Shown here: positions 35,297 to 45,777 of the stretch, piece by piece | How positions within the stretch are numbered: position 1 is the first letter of the stretch | Layout: each line of letters opens with the position of its first letter | Source of the DNA: DRGT01 sp022567895 | GTDB taxonomy: Archaea; Thermoproteota; Nitrososphaeria; Nitrososphaerales; Nitrosopumilaceae | Direction of reading: 5' to 3' | DNA: 64,000 nt | NCBI GenBank assembly: GCA_022567895.1 | Contig: JADFGC010000001.1 | Coordinates: 1-64,000 of the forward strand | Notes under the pieces: model-generated | The model's input: the letters and a program-made list of their open reading frames with translations, nothing else | What the model was told of the DNA's origin: nothing | Database searches by the model: none | Translations under genes and position numbers: made by a program

Positions 35297-35649
35297 GTGA
35301 ACAAATATCAAAACAAAAAACCGATGCAACAGGTAGACTGGCCATTGTAGGTGATCGTGAGCTTGTAATTGGCTATCGTCTAATTGGAATAGATGACACC
35401 TTTATTGTTGATGATGAAGAAGCAAATAAAAAAATTCAAGAACTATATTCCTCTGGCGAATTTGGTTTAATTATTGCAAGTGACTCAGTACGAACTAAAA
35501 TTCCCTCTAAATTTCTTTCAGAAATTGAGGGATCAATTGAGCCATTGGTGTTATTTTTGCCGCCTCTAAAAGAAACTACTGAAGAAGACAAAGAATCAAT
35601 AGCTGCATTGGCAAAACGTATACTTGGAATAAATATCGAAGTAAGTTGA
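35293..35649 (+). CDS. atpF: A/V-type ATPase subunit F, set 2
   Basis: 118 residues from TTG at 35293. RLAIVGDRELVIGYRLIGID matches the family's first strand and loop (IGDxDtvxGFrLaGi), and FGLIIASDSVRTKIP with PLVLFLPPLKE matches the middle of the fold. The C-terminal helix (EEDKESIAALAKRILGINIE) is the regulatory/contact helix. F binds the D shaft and activates coupling. This is the only F gene in the window; set 1 has none. Confidence 0.93.
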   Translation: MSEQISKQKTDATGRLAIVGDRELVIGYRLIGIDDTFIVDDEEANKKIQELYSSGEFGLIIASDSVRTKIPSKFLSEIEGSIEPLVLFLPPLKETTEEDKESIAALAKRILGINIEVS

Positions 35650-35656
35650 TGGTAAT

Positions 35657-37419
<1,763 letters not shown>

Positions 37420-37420
<1 letters not shown>

Positions 37421-38823
37421 TGTCTAATGTTTCATTCAAAACACTTGACAAAATTGCTGGACCTCTAATATTTGTCAAAGGAGTAGACAACGCTGCCTAC
37501 GGTGAAATGGTAGAAATAAAATCACCAGATGGGGAAAGACGACAGGGTCAAGTTTTAGATACAAGTCAGGGACTAGCTATAGTTCAAGTATTTGGACCAA
37601 CACTCGGCCTGAATACTACTGGTACTTCCACAAAATTCCTTGGAGAAACTGCCACGTTAGCAGTTTCTGATGAAATGCTTGGAAGAGTATTTGATGGACT
37701 TGGAAATCCAAAAGATAATGGTCCAAAGATTGTATCAAAAGAAAAGTTTGATCTAGTAGGTGCAGGTATTAATCCATATTCTCGAGAAGAACCATCAGAA
37801 TTCATTCAAACAGGAATATCAAATATTGATGGAATGAATACGTTGGTAAGAGGTCAAAAACTACCAATATTTTCTGGCTCTGGTCTGCCACATAACTTAC
37901 TTGCATCCCAAATCGCAAGACAGGCAAAAGTTCTTGGAACTGAAGAAAGCTTTTCGGTTGTATTTGCAGCAATTGGAATTACCAGTGAGGAATCTAACTT
38001 TTTCATTAAACAATTTGAAGAAAGTGGAGCATTAGAAAGAACTGTTTTGTTCCTTAACCTATCTTCTGATCCTTCTATGGAGCGTATCCTTACCCCTAGA
38101 CTTGCGTTAACTACCGCAGAATTTCTTGCATACGAACGTGAAATGCACGTTCTAGTCATCTTGACAGATATGACAAATTATTGTGAAGCATTAAGAGAAA
38201 TCTCTGCAGCACGAGAGGAGGTTCCTGGAAGAAGAGGTTATCCTGGTTATCTCTACACCGACTTGGCTTCAATTTATGAACGTGCAGGAAAAATTAAAGG
38301 TAGAAAAGGCTCGGTGACACAAATACCAATTCTTACTATGCCTGCTGATGATATTACACATCCAATACCTGATCTCACAGGCTACATTACTGAAGGTCAG
38401 ATAGTAATGAGCAGAGAATTACATAGAGCAAACATTCAACCCCCAGTTGATGTCCTAACAAGTTTATCACGTTTAATGAATTCGGGAATTGGTTCGGGAA
38501 GAACAAGAGAAGATCATAGACAACTTGCAGATCAACTTTATTCTGCATATGCACAAGGTAAGGATGCAAGAGCACTAGCTGCTATAGTGGGTGAGGGCGC
38601 CCTGAGTGATTTAGATAAAAAATTCCTTATTGTGGCAAACAACTTTGAACAAAAGTTTGTTAACCAAGGTTTAGATGAGAATCGTTCTATCGAACAAACA
38701 CTTTCAATTGGTTGGGATCTATTAGCTGGTCTTTCAGAAAGAGAACTAACTCGTATTAAACCAGAATTTATTGCAAAATATGCAAAGAAGACTAGTACCG
38801 GTGATACAAAAAAATCAGAGTAG
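37420..38823 (+). CDS. atpB: A/V-type ATPase subunit B (non-catalytic), set 2
   Basis: 467 residues. The barrel LDKIAGPLIFVKGVDNAAYG, FDGLGNPKDNGPKI, IQTGISNIDGMNTLVRGQKL, PIFSGSGLPHNLLASQIARQ (degenerate P-loop as in set 1 B), ILTDMTNYCEALREISAARE and MPADDITHPIPDLTGYITEG identify it. The C-terminal tail is longer and ends with Lys/Thr-rich residues (KYAKKTSTGDTKKSE). ATG overlaps the A stop by one base. Confidence 0.96.
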
Positions 38824-38832
38824 TGATAGAGG

Positions 38833-39498
38833 TTGCCAATAAGTACTGACATTCGTCCTACACGCCTTGAATACTTGCGTGCAAAAAAACGAATCAAAAT
38901 TGCACAAAAAGGATTGAAACTTTTAAAACTTAAACGCCAAGCATTGATTTTAGAATTTTTTAGTATAAGTAAGTCATCAGCTAAATTAAGAGGCGAACTA
39001 AACTCCGAACTTATCAAGGGTTATCAAAGTATCAGGATGGCAGAAATGCTTGACGGTGAGATGAGGCTAGAAAACGAGGCAATGAAAATTCCACAACTAA
39101 AGAAACTGCTCATAACACCAAAAAATGTGATGGGAGTTAAAATTCCAAGATTGGAAGGTGGAACAAGAGAACAATCTCTTACAGAATATTTGTTAGAAAT
39201 TCCAGTTTCAATCAGTGAAGCTATGAAAGCGTTTCAAGAAGTTCATAAGATAGTATTAGATGTTGCAGAAAAAGAGACGACTTTACGAAAACTTCTCAAA
39301 GAGATAGAGAAAACAAAACGTAAGGCCAATGCAATTGAAAATGTCTTCATTCCAAAATTAGAAGCAGCCGTTAAATTTATCTTATTTAGATTGGGGGAAA
39401 TCGAACGCGATACATTTACCATGTTAAAGGCTGTGAAGCGAAAGATGAGGGAGAGAGAAGAGAAAGCTAAAAAGGAGGCAGTACTAGTTGCAAAGTAA
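38833..39498 (+). CDS. atpD: A/V-type ATPase subunit D (central shaft), set 2
   Basis: 221 residues from TTG at 38833 (MPISTDIRPTRLEYLRAKKR). The N-terminal helix IKIAQKGLKLLKLKRQALIL and the C-terminal EIEKTKRKANAIENVFIPKL plus LGEIERDTFTMLKAVKRKMR are the D consensus (RRVNALE...iP....tikfI...LeE.ER..f..LK). The tail is Lys/Glu-rich. It has the classic TRLEYL / LKLKRQAL form of euryarchaeal D subunits, unlike the set 1 D. Confidence 0.95.
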   Translation: MPISTDIRPTRLEYLRAKKRIKIAQKGLKLLKLKRQALILEFFSISKSSAKLRGELNSELIKGYQSIRMAEMLDGEMRLENEAMKIPQLKKLLITPKNVMGVKIPRLEGGTREQSLTEYLLEIPVSISEAMKAFQEVHKIVLDVAEKETTLRKLLKEIEKTKRKANAIENVFIPKLEAAVKFILFRLGEIERDTFTMLKAVKRKMREREEKAKKEAVLVAK

Positions 39499-39529
39499 TT
39501 TTAAAAATCCTCAACAAAAAAAATTCTAC

Positions 39530-39616
39530 TTGATAAAAAAAATAATTATGAGGGCTAATATTGTCATCGCAATTTTTGCCATTTTGTATTTTAGCAAAGA
39601 ATTCCTGGGTGTGTGA
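39530..39616 (+). CDS. possible 22-28 residue single-helix membrane peptide in ATPase set 2
   Basis: Between D and H, TTG at 39530 (or ATG at 39548) opens a short frame ending in TGA at 39614: basic start LIKKIIMRAN, helix IVIAIFAILYF, then SKEFLGV. The position parallels the small gene in set 1, but the peptide is hydrophobic, not charged. It is too short to judge coding potential, and the region could equally be the leader of H. Confidence 0.3.
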   Translation: MIKKIIMRANIVIAIFAILYFSKEFLGV

Positions 39617-39618
39617 TT

Positions 39619-39948
39619 ATGTCGGCTACACAAGAACAATACATCAACTCTCTCAAGAAGATCAAAGAGGTTGAGGAAAATGTCCAGAAAGAAATTGAAA
39701 ATCATAGAAAGGAGATAGCTGAAAAAATTACTCAACTAGATGCAGATTTGAAAAACGCTATAGCGTCGGCTAACACTGAAGGTGAAAAACTTGTAGAGTC
39801 AAGCATACAACAATCAAGAAAAAAGGCTACTGCTGAAACAGAGAAAATAATTGAAGAAGCAAAGACCAAAGCTGAAAACACCTCTTCTCAAATTACGCCT
39901 CAAAATGCTGAAGAAATCATAGATATTTTGCTAAAAGGAGTAGAATAA
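39619..39948 (+). CDS. atpH: A/V-type ATPase subunit H (peripheral stalk), set 2
   Basis: 109 residues from ATG at 39619 (MSATQEQYINSLKKIKEVEE); a GTG two codons upstream is in frame. It is an all-helical stalk protein with NVQKEIENHRKEIAEKITQL, ESSIQQSRKKATAETEKIIE and the C-terminal NAEEIIDILLKGVE typical of the AhaH family. It shares one base with the I gene start. It pairs with the set 2 E subunit. Confidence 0.88.
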   Translation: MSATQEQYINSLKKIKEVEENVQKEIENHRKEIAEKITQLDADLKNAIASANTEGEKLVESSIQQSRKKATAETEKIIEEAKTKAENTSSQITPQNAEEIIDILLKGVE

Positions 39949-42059
39949 TGGTCTTCAAGCCTGTTCCGATGGCTCGTATAGCTATTCTAGGTTTAAGAAA
40001 AAACAGGCAATCTGCTATTTCCATCTTACATGACTTGGAAGTTTTGCAACTAGAACCATTATCAAAAGATGTTTCTACACTGTTAAGAAACGAGCGTGAT
40101 GGTGAACTAACCAGAAAGGTTTCGGATCAACTTTTACGAGTAAAAGCATTATTAACCACTCTTCCAGCAACTCCCGTAACAATTCGTAAACGGTTTGCAT
40201 CAACGGACGAACTTTTGCAAACGGCGAGTTCAATTGAAATTGATGATAAAGTTTCAACTCTTGAAAAAGAAAAAGAATCACTACTAACAAAAATCAAAGA
40301 TACAGAGAACAATATCAAACTAGTAGAGGAATTCGTCTTTTTTCCTGAAGATTTAAAAATTCTTCAATTATCATCCGCAAAATCCTATTTTGGCAAGATT
40401 AAATCAGAAAAGTTTAAAGAATTTAATAAAGTTCTGCAAGAATATAAGCAAGACATCTTCCTTTATTCAAAACCAGAAAAAAAAGTTACACATCTTGTAC
40501 TCGTTGTATTTCCATCTTTTCCATCAGATGCTTTTGCCAATATTATTCAAACACATGATGTCAAAATAGAGGCAGTTCCAAACCTTGATGGAAAACCAAC
40601 TGACATAATAACAAAACAAAAAAATAATCTTGAAAATCTTAATCAAAAACTTAAACATATCAATGAAGAGCTAACCAAAATTTCAGAGGAACACTATGCA
40701 AATTTGGTTGTAATCGAAGAACAATTAGCGATTGAAAATAAAAAACTTGAAGTTATTGCCAATCTGGGTGTAACTGATGAAGCTTTTGCGTTAGAAGGCT
40801 GGATTCCAAAGCCCAAAATTAATCAAGTAAAAGCAACTTTACAAAAATTTACCAAAGGAACTTCTCTCTATGAGTTAGAAACAGATGAGAAACCGCCCAC
40901 CTTAATGAGTAATCCTAAAGGATTCAGATTGTTTGAGGCTTTCGTAAGATTCTATTCTCTGCCACAAAGCAAAGAATTTGATCCTACTATGATCTTCGCT
41001 TTTATTTTCCCGATATTTTATGGAGTAATGATTGGTGATGTTGGTTATTGTCTGGTAATACTTCTTGTTTGTTTATGGGTTATCAGACGTGTAGAAAAAG
41101 GAAAACGCAATCTAACCATAATGCCAAAACAACTGCGGAGTTTTGGATTAATGATATTGAAAAAAAGACAAATGGTAAAATTAGCCAAGGCAATGATTCC
41201 TGGTTGTGTAGTTGGTATATTTTTAGGAGTAATATTTGATTTATACTTTGGATTCCATCTTAACGGTTACGCATTTGATGTTCTAGCCAGTGTTGGAGTG
41301 ACTGGTTTTCCTGAACCGGGTGCGGTCTTAAACAGACCTTCACAAGCATTTTTTGATCCAGTTGAAAATGTAGGCAAACTTCTGCTCCTAGCTGGATACA
41401 CTGGTATTGGAATGGTAACATTTGGTCTAATTCTAGGTATATTGAACGCTATAAGAGAACGCGAAAAAAAAGTAATTATTGGAAAAATTGGTTGGCTAGC
41501 ATTTGGTTGGGGAGTTGTTCTAGTTGGACTAACTCTAATTCATGGTGAAGCTCTCAATCCAATGTGGCCAAGACTTATCGAAGTCAATCCTATCGCATAT
41601 TTGTACTTTGGATTACTTTTTGGAGGAATTGGATTAATGTTCGTTGGTGAAGGTGGTAGAGCCATAATGGAATTGGCATCTATTGTAAGCCACATACTTT
41701 CCTATACTAGACTGGTTGGAATTTTGCTAGCGTCAGTCATCCTTGCACATACTACAGATTTCATTTTCTTAAAAGCACTAAACATTTCAATTCCATTTGC
41801 CATTCTTGGCATATTGATCTTGTTTATAGGACATATGTTCAATATTATAATTGGTGTCTTTGTACCTGGTATTCAGAGTGCGAGATTGATTTACGTTGAA
41901 TTCTTTTCCAAATTTTATGAAGGTAATGGAAGAAAGTTCAATCCTTTCGGAAGTGTGAGAAGGTTTACTCAGGAACAATATGAACCAGAACAAAGTATGA
42001 TTCAACCAGAAAAGAAAAAACCTGATAAACCAGAAATTAAGATCAAATTAAAAAAGTAA
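39948..42059 (+). CDS. atpI: A/V-type ATPase subunit I (membrane stator a), set 2
   Basis: 703 residues. The soluble half (1-345) has long coiled coils (SLLTKIKDTENNIKLVEEFV, LNQKLKHINEELTKISEEHY). The membrane half starts at KEFDPTMIFAFIFPIFYGVMIGDVGYCLVI with about eight helices. The essential Arg lies in LASIVSHILSYTRLVGILLA. The end of the domain has the IQSARLIYVEFFSKFYEGNG motif typical of the family, followed by a Lys/Pro-rich tail. This is the last gene of set 2. Its stop is about 43 bp from the convergent pyrI stop. Confidence 0.95.
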   Translation: MVFKPVPMARIAILGLRKNRQSAISILHDLEVLQLEPLSKDVSTLLRNERDGELTRKVSDQLLRVKALLTTLPATPVTIRKRFASTDELLQTASSIEIDDKVSTLEKEKESLLTKIKDTENNIKLVEEFVFFPEDLKILQLSSAKSYFGKIKSEKFKEFNKVLQEYKQDIFLYSKPEKKVTHLVLVVFPSFPSDAFANIIQTHDVKIEAVPNLDGKPTDIITKQKNNLENLNQKLKHINEELTKISEEHYANLVVIEEQLAIENKKLEVIANLGVTDEAFALEGWIPKPKINQVKATLQKFTKGTSLYELETDEKPPTLMSNPKGFRLFEAFVRFYSLPQSKEFDPTMIFAFIFPIFYGVMIGDVGYCLVILLVCLWVIRRVEKGKRNLTIMPKQLRSFGLMILKKRQMVKLAKAMIPGCVVGIFLGVIFDLYFGFHLNGYAFDVLASVGVTGFPEPGAVLNRPSQAFFDPVENVGKLLLLAGYTGIGMVTFGLILGILNAIREREKKVIIGKIGWLAFGWGVVLVGLTLIHGEALNPMWPRLIEVNPIAYLYFGLLFGGIGLMFVGEGGRAIMELASIVSHILSYTRLVGILLASVILAHTTDFIFLKALNISIPFAILGILILFIGHMFNIIIGVFVPGIQSARLIYVEFFSKFYEGNGRKFNPFGSVRRFTQEQYEPEQSMIQPEKKKPDKPEIKIKLKK

Positions 42060-42102
42060 TTCTAAAAAAAATGATAGTAAAACTTCTACAAACTGTCGAG
42101 GT

Positions 42103-42564
42103 TTAATTATATTTTAGATGTTTTACGTCTAAAATTCTACCACAATATCGACATTTTAGCACTAGACTTTCTTTGTCAATTACATCCATTACTGATTCAA
42201 TGTGCTCAGGACTATTTGTTACACAATCTGGATTTGAGCATCGGAAAATTCTATCAATCTCATTTGGTAAAGCAACACGTCTTTTTTCAACTAGTTTGTA
42301 ATCTTTGATAATATTCACAGTAGCTTTTGGGGCAATTACTGCAAGTTTACTCGTATCATCATCTTGAAGAAATTTGTTTTCAACTTTGATAATGTCTTTT
42401 TTCTTGTATTTTGCACTAGGAACATTTAGTGCAATTGTTATGAGACCGCCATCTTTTCCACTAATTCCAAGTGCATCTAAAACTTGAAGGCCTTTGCCCT
42501 CATCAATATGATCAATCACAGTTCCTTCTCTAATACGTCGTACTAGCAAGTCTGAATCTTGCAT
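42103..42564 (-). CDS. pyrI: aspartate carbamoyltransferase regulatory chain
   Basis: About 153 residues from ATG at 42564 (MQDSDLLVRRIREGTVIDHI, the standard PyrI start); an in-frame ATG at 42597 would add a leader and overlap pyrB. The nucleotide-binding domain contains IDHIDEGKGLQVLDALGI and the VNIIKDYKLVEKRRVALP hinge. The C-terminal zinc domain has four Cys: FRCSNPDCVTN and LKCRYCGRIL. It binds ATP/CTP/UTP and modulates the catalytic trimers. It is divergent from pyrB, an unusual arrangement, since the two are often in one operon. Confidence 0.95.
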   Translation of the reverse strand: MQDSDLLVRRIREGTVIDHIDEGKGLQVLDALGISGKDGGLITIALNVPSAKYKKKDIIKVENKFLQDDDTSKLAVIAPKATVNIIKDYKLVEKRRVALPNEIDRIFRCSNPDCVTNSPEHIESVMDVIDKESLVLKCRYCGRILDVKHLKYN

Positions 42565-42605
42565 GAGATTAGTATGTATATCGCCACTATATATCATTGA
42601 AAGAC
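42565..42605. promoter_or_regulatory. compact divergent promoter region between pyrI and pyrB
   Basis: Only 41 bp separate the likely ATG codons of pyrI (42564) and pyrB (42606). The stretch CACTATATATCATTG (about 42584-42598) contains TATATA, but it lies too close to pyrB for its own TATA box if the mRNA is leaderless. On the pyrI side it is about 25 bp upstream, as expected for a leaderless transcript. Promoters may lie partly within the opposite gene. Confidence 0.35.
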
Positions 42606-43535
42606 ATGAACGAGTTTTACGGAAAGGACATCATCTCCGTCCGTGATTTAGATAAAGAAAAACTCGAGACTATTTTTAATGCAACAGAAAAAATTATTCA
42701 ATTAGATCCTAACCAAAGAAGAGAAATTGCTAGAGGACAAACTTTAGGCTATTTGTTTTTTGAACCAAGCACAAGAACTCGACTAAGTTTTCAAGCTGCA
42801 ATGGCGTTATTGGGTGGTACATCATTGGGAATTGCAGACGTTACATCTTCAGCAATACAGAAAGGAGAAAGTTTAGCTGATACAGTAAGAATAATGTCAC
42901 TTTACTCTGACGTTCTAGTTCTAAGACATACTCTTGATGGTTCTAGTAGATTCGCTGCAGAGGTTTCATCAAAACCAGTTATCAATGCAGGAAGTGGAAC
43001 AGAAGAGCATCCAACACAAGCAATTCAAGACTTGTTTACAATTAAAAAAGAAAAGAAAAAGATTGATGGACTAAAAATTGGAATTGTTGGCGACCTAAAA
43101 TACGGTAGAACCGTTTACTCTCTTTTGTACGCATTAAGAAACTATGACGTTGAGGTTCATTTGATATCCCCAGAAGCGTTGAAAATTAGGCCAGATTCAG
43201 TTTATGAAATTAAAAAAGAATTGTCCTTTACAGAAACAACAAACATTGAAGAACACATCGATGATCTTGATGTAGTTTATGTTACAAGAATACAAAAAGA
43301 AAGATTCCCAGATGAAGAAGAATATCTCAAAGTAAAGGGCAGTTATGTAATTGGTTTAGACATGTTACAAAAAATGAAAGACGATGCAATCATTTTACAT
43401 CCTTTACCAAGACTAGATGAAATTTCAACAGATGTTGATAAAACAAAACAAGCAAAATACTTTGAGCAAGCTGAATATGGAAAATTCACTAGGGCAGCAC
43501 TATTGGGATTAATTCTCAATAAAGACGGCTTTTAG
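42606..43535 (+). CDS. pyrB: aspartate carbamoyltransferase catalytic subunit
   Basis: About 309 residues from ATG at 42606 (MNEFYGKDIISVRDLDKEKL). Carbamoyl-phosphate site FFEPSTRTRLSFQAAMALLG, the loop SSAIQKGESLADTVRIMSLY with the Ser and Lys of the 80s loop, LRHTLDGSSRFAAEVS, INAGSGTEEHPTQAIQDLFT and LHPLPRLDEISTDVD are all present. It makes carbamoyl aspartate in pyrimidine synthesis and acts with pyrI. A start at TTG 42597 is possible but would add three residues before the family's usual beginning. Confidence 0.96.
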   Translation: MNEFYGKDIISVRDLDKEKLETIFNATEKIIQLDPNQRREIARGQTLGYLFFEPSTRTRLSFQAAMALLGGTSLGIADVTSSAIQKGESLADTVRIMSLYSDVLVLRHTLDGSSRFAAEVSSKPVINAGSGTEEHPTQAIQDLFTIKKEKKKIDGLKIGIVGDLKYGRTVYSLLYALRNYDVEVHLISPEALKIRPDSVYEIKKELSFTETTNIEEHIDDLDVVYVTRIQKERFPDEEEYLKVKGSYVIGLDMLQKMKDDAIILHPLPRLDEISTDVDKTKQAKYFEQAEYGKFTRAALLGLILNKDGF

Positions 43536-43721
43536 ATTTTTGTTAAATAAATAGAGATTTTAAACTAACAGTATAACTCTTTATGATTTTAGCGATTCCC
43601 AACACAGATGATTTCATAAGAAAACGAAATTTTTCTCCATAGTAATTGTAATGTTTGGTATAGTTGTTTCTATGATTTTTTTCATGATTTTTATTTTGAT
43701 TTCACATACTAACCCATAATT
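43536..43721. other. intergenic region with a possible short membrane peptide
   Basis: The 186-bp gap after pyrB is AT-rich. Bases 43651-43719 hold an ATG frame of 22 codons, MFGIVVSMIFFMIFILISHT plus NP, preceded in frame by basic and hydrophobic codons (KKTKFFSIVIV) but no standard start. It reads like a single-helix membrane peptide or the remains of one. Confidence 0.25.
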
Positions 43722-44111
43722 TTAACTTGCTAGTGTAGTAAATGTTCTAATGTTAGAATAGAAATCTTTGTTATCAAAGTTTGCTTGAAATCGATAGTTG
43801 TACGTAGAGTCTGGATTCAAGTCATATATTGTAACACTGTGTTGTGTATGTGGATTATTCTTTACATCCACGTCTGATACAAATATAGTATCTTCTAAAT
43901 ACCCTGCAAACTCTATTTCACAAATAACTGGAACGCTGGTTTTACCAACAAGCGTCACGCTATTTTGTGTAATGTCTATTGATTTAATATTACTAAATAC
44001 CACAACATCGAATTGTGATGTAGTATTTGGATCATCCATGTTTAATTTTACTAGTACAAGCAGTATTGCTACTCCAATTATAATAAATCCAATAAAATAA
44101 ACCCGTTTCAT
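43722..44111 (-). CDS. membrane-anchored small protein with a fibronectin III-like domain
   Basis: 129 residues. An N-terminal transmembrane anchor (VYFIGFIIIGVAILLVLVKL) is followed by one extracellular beta domain of about 90 residues. The phrases SIDITQNSVTLVGKTSVPVICEIEFAG and VTIYDLNPDSTYNYRFQANF match the C and F strands of fibronectin III domains (the L-x-P-x-T-x-Y-x-Y signature). No catalytic feature is visible. It stands alone, with AT-rich gaps on both sides. Confidence 0.65.
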   Translation of the reverse strand: MKRVYFIGFIIIGVAILLVLVKLNMDDPNTTSQFDVVVFSNIKSIDITQNSVTLVGKTSVPVICEIEFAGYLEDTIFVSDVDVKNNPHTQHSVTIYDLNPDSTYNYRFQANFDNKDFYSNIRTFTTLAS

Positions 44112-44374
44112 TTAATCATCAATCCGTAAAATCTCAATTTCGAAATAAATACCTATACTATTTTACTAAATAAAATTATTAGAAAAACTAGCAATTTACT
44201 TTTGATTTATAGAAAACATTCCTAGTTTAATTCACTTTTCAAATGAGCCAGATCATAACTTATGACCAAAAATCTGCTTAAAAATGATTGATTTAAAGCC
44301 AAATTTCTGGGTAGCAATAAAGTTTCAATACCCAAATTAAGATAACGAAGTGGCTTGAATATCAATGATAAAAA
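44112..44374. other. 263-bp intergenic region, no gene seen
   Basis: Very AT-rich. I see no tRNA, no stable hairpin and no open frame beyond 18 codons. It contains promoter-like stretches near 44150-44170 for the minus-strand gene that ends at 43722. The part next to 44375 is the 3' region of the NikR-like gene. Confidence 0.4.
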
Positions 44375-44758
44375 CTATAATGTCACTAGTTTTATAGTAT
44401 CCATTTTTTTATTTGTTTGAAAATCTTTTGTGAATGTATCTACTCTTTCAGCATCTCCATCAAGAACAAAAAGCTCCATACATTTTTCCCCTTCAATTTT
44501 GCTGTGAAGGTGTGTTGTTATTAGATATTCAAAATTATGTTTTATTCCAGTTACAATATTATCAAACTCATCATTGTGTACAACTAACAAAATAGCATGA
44601 ACATCACCATGAAGTTCTCCCTTTTGTTTTTCTTCTGCAATGAAACTTCGGATGCAAGCCCGTATAGCATCAGACTTTCCTGAAAACCCCAATGATTTTT
44701 GCAGCTTGATTAGATCTTCGAGAATATCATCATTTAGTGAAATGGAAACAATTGGCAT
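44375..44758 (-). CDS. NikR-like (CopG/ribbon-helix-helix) metal-responsive regulator
   Basis: About 127 residues from ATG at 44758 (MPIVSISLNDDILEDLIKLQ); an in-frame ATG at 44782 would run into the inverted repeat upstream. Residues 1-45 form a ribbon-helix-helix DNA-binding domain. Residues 55-127 form an ACT-like domain similar to NikR (AILLVVHNDEFDNIV, ITTHLHSKIEGEKCMELFVLDG). The His-x-His and Cys of the nickel site are present, but the His-to-Cys spacing is longer than in E. coli NikR, so the metal could differ. It faces a zinc/manganese-type ABC importer across a perfect inverted repeat and probably controls it. Confidence 0.85.
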   Translation of the reverse strand: MPIVSISLNDDILEDLIKLQKSLGFSGKSDAIRACIRSFIAEEKQKGELHGDVHAILLVVHNDEFDNIVTGIKHNFEYLITTHLHSKIEGEKCMELFVLDGDAERVDTFTKDFQTNKKMDTIKLVTL

Positions 44759-44767
44759 AGCCTTAAT

Positions 44768-44808
44768 GTTAATAATTTTCATATAAGTTTTTAATTAAAA
44801 TTATTAAC
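44768..44808. promoter_or_regulatory. perfect 12-bp inverted repeat, candidate operator for the metal importer
   Basis: GTTAATAATTTT (44768-44779) and AAAATTATTAAC (44797-44808) are exact reverse complements separated by 17 bp. They lie in the space between the NikR-like regulator and the importer genes. NikR proteins bind half-sites separated by about 16 bp, so a dyad of this type is expected, although the half-site sequence is different. The right arm lies about 40-50 bp before the importer start. Confidence 0.6.
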
Positions 44809-44847
44809 TTTTTGTACATTTATTAATAATCCACAGCCATCTAGGTT

Positions 44848-45777
44848 ATGGACAATCAGACAAAGGCAGCCATCCTAGCAATAGCAGTAATCATACCAAT
44901 TTCATCAGCATATGTTTGGAATTCTGATCAATCCTTTGTTTCAGCATCATCTGGAACAGCAGAACTTTCTGCAATTGTTTCATTTTACCCTCTTTACGAA
45001 TTTACAAAACAAGTTGGTCAAGACAAAGTCAATGTTTCCTTGTTAATTCCACCAGGAATTGAACCACATGATTGGGAACCAACAGTTAATGATCTGCAAA
45101 AGATGCATGAAGCTGATCTTATTGTAATTAATGGAATTGGTTTTGAAAGCTGGGCTGATGACATTGATACTGTCAACTCTGATGTCATAATTGTAGATAC
45201 CAGTAAGGGGATTTCACTAATAATTGATGATGCATTAAGAAAAGATACTAATCATTTTGATCGTTCTACAGGCGACCCTCACATTTGGCTAAATCCAATA
45301 AAAGCAAAAACTCAGGTTCAAAATATTTTGGATGCATTAGTATCAATTGATCCTGAAAATGAAAAATTCTATAGACAAAACGCGCAATCATATCAGGATA
45401 AGCTTGATACACTAGATTCAAAAATCAGAACAGAGTTATCACCTTGTAACAAAGACTTTATTGCATTTCACAACGCATTCACATATTTTGCAGTAGAATA
45501 TGGATTGAATCAACATTCCATAGTTAATTCAAATGAACCAAACATTGGGCCAACTCTAAAAACTTTAGAGACAGTTATCAATTTAGCACAAACTTTTGAT
45601 ATTGATGTTATTTTTACTGAAGAAACAGTAGATACTAGAACATCACAAGTTATTGCAAATGAAATTGGTGCCAGAGTTTTAGTTTTATCACCAATTGAAA
45701 CTATTGGTGATGATTCTGATTATTTTTTGAAAATGGAAAACAATCTTTCTAATCTAAAGGAGGCATTATGTAATTGA
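44848..45777 (+). CDS. zinc/manganese-type ABC transporter substrate-binding protein (cluster A-I)
   Basis: 309 residues. An N-terminal membrane anchor or signal segment (AAILAIAVIIPISSAYVW) is followed by the metal-binding protein fold. Ligands are visible: His in PPGIEPHDWEPT, His in GDPHIWLNP, His in FIAFHNAFTYFAVEYG, and Glu/Asp in VIFTEETVDTRT. There is no His-rich loop before the second His, which fits a Mn- or general Zn-type binder, not the ZnuA type with a long loop. The gene overlaps the ATPase gene by 4 bp, and the three genes form an operon. Confidence 0.9.
   Translation: MDNQTKAAILAIAVIIPISSAYVWNSDQSFVSASSGTAELSAIVSFYPLYEFTKQVGQDKVNVSLLIPPGIEPHDWEPTVNDLQKMHEADLIVINGIGFESWADDIDTVNSDVIIVDTSKGISLIIDDALRKDTNHFDRSTGDPHIWLNPIKAKTQVQNILDALVSIDPENEKFYRQNAQSYQDKLDTLDSKIRTELSPCNKDFIAFHNAFTYFAVEYGLNQHSIVNSNEPNIGPTLKTLETVINLAQTFDIDVIFTEETVDTRTSQVIANEIGARVLVLSPIETIGDDSDYFLKMENNLSNLKEALCN

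Noticed and set aside
44112..44374. tRNA or small RNA gene in the intergenic region
   Set aside because: No T-loop GTTCRA sequence and no cloverleaf arms could be formed; the region is too AT-rich.
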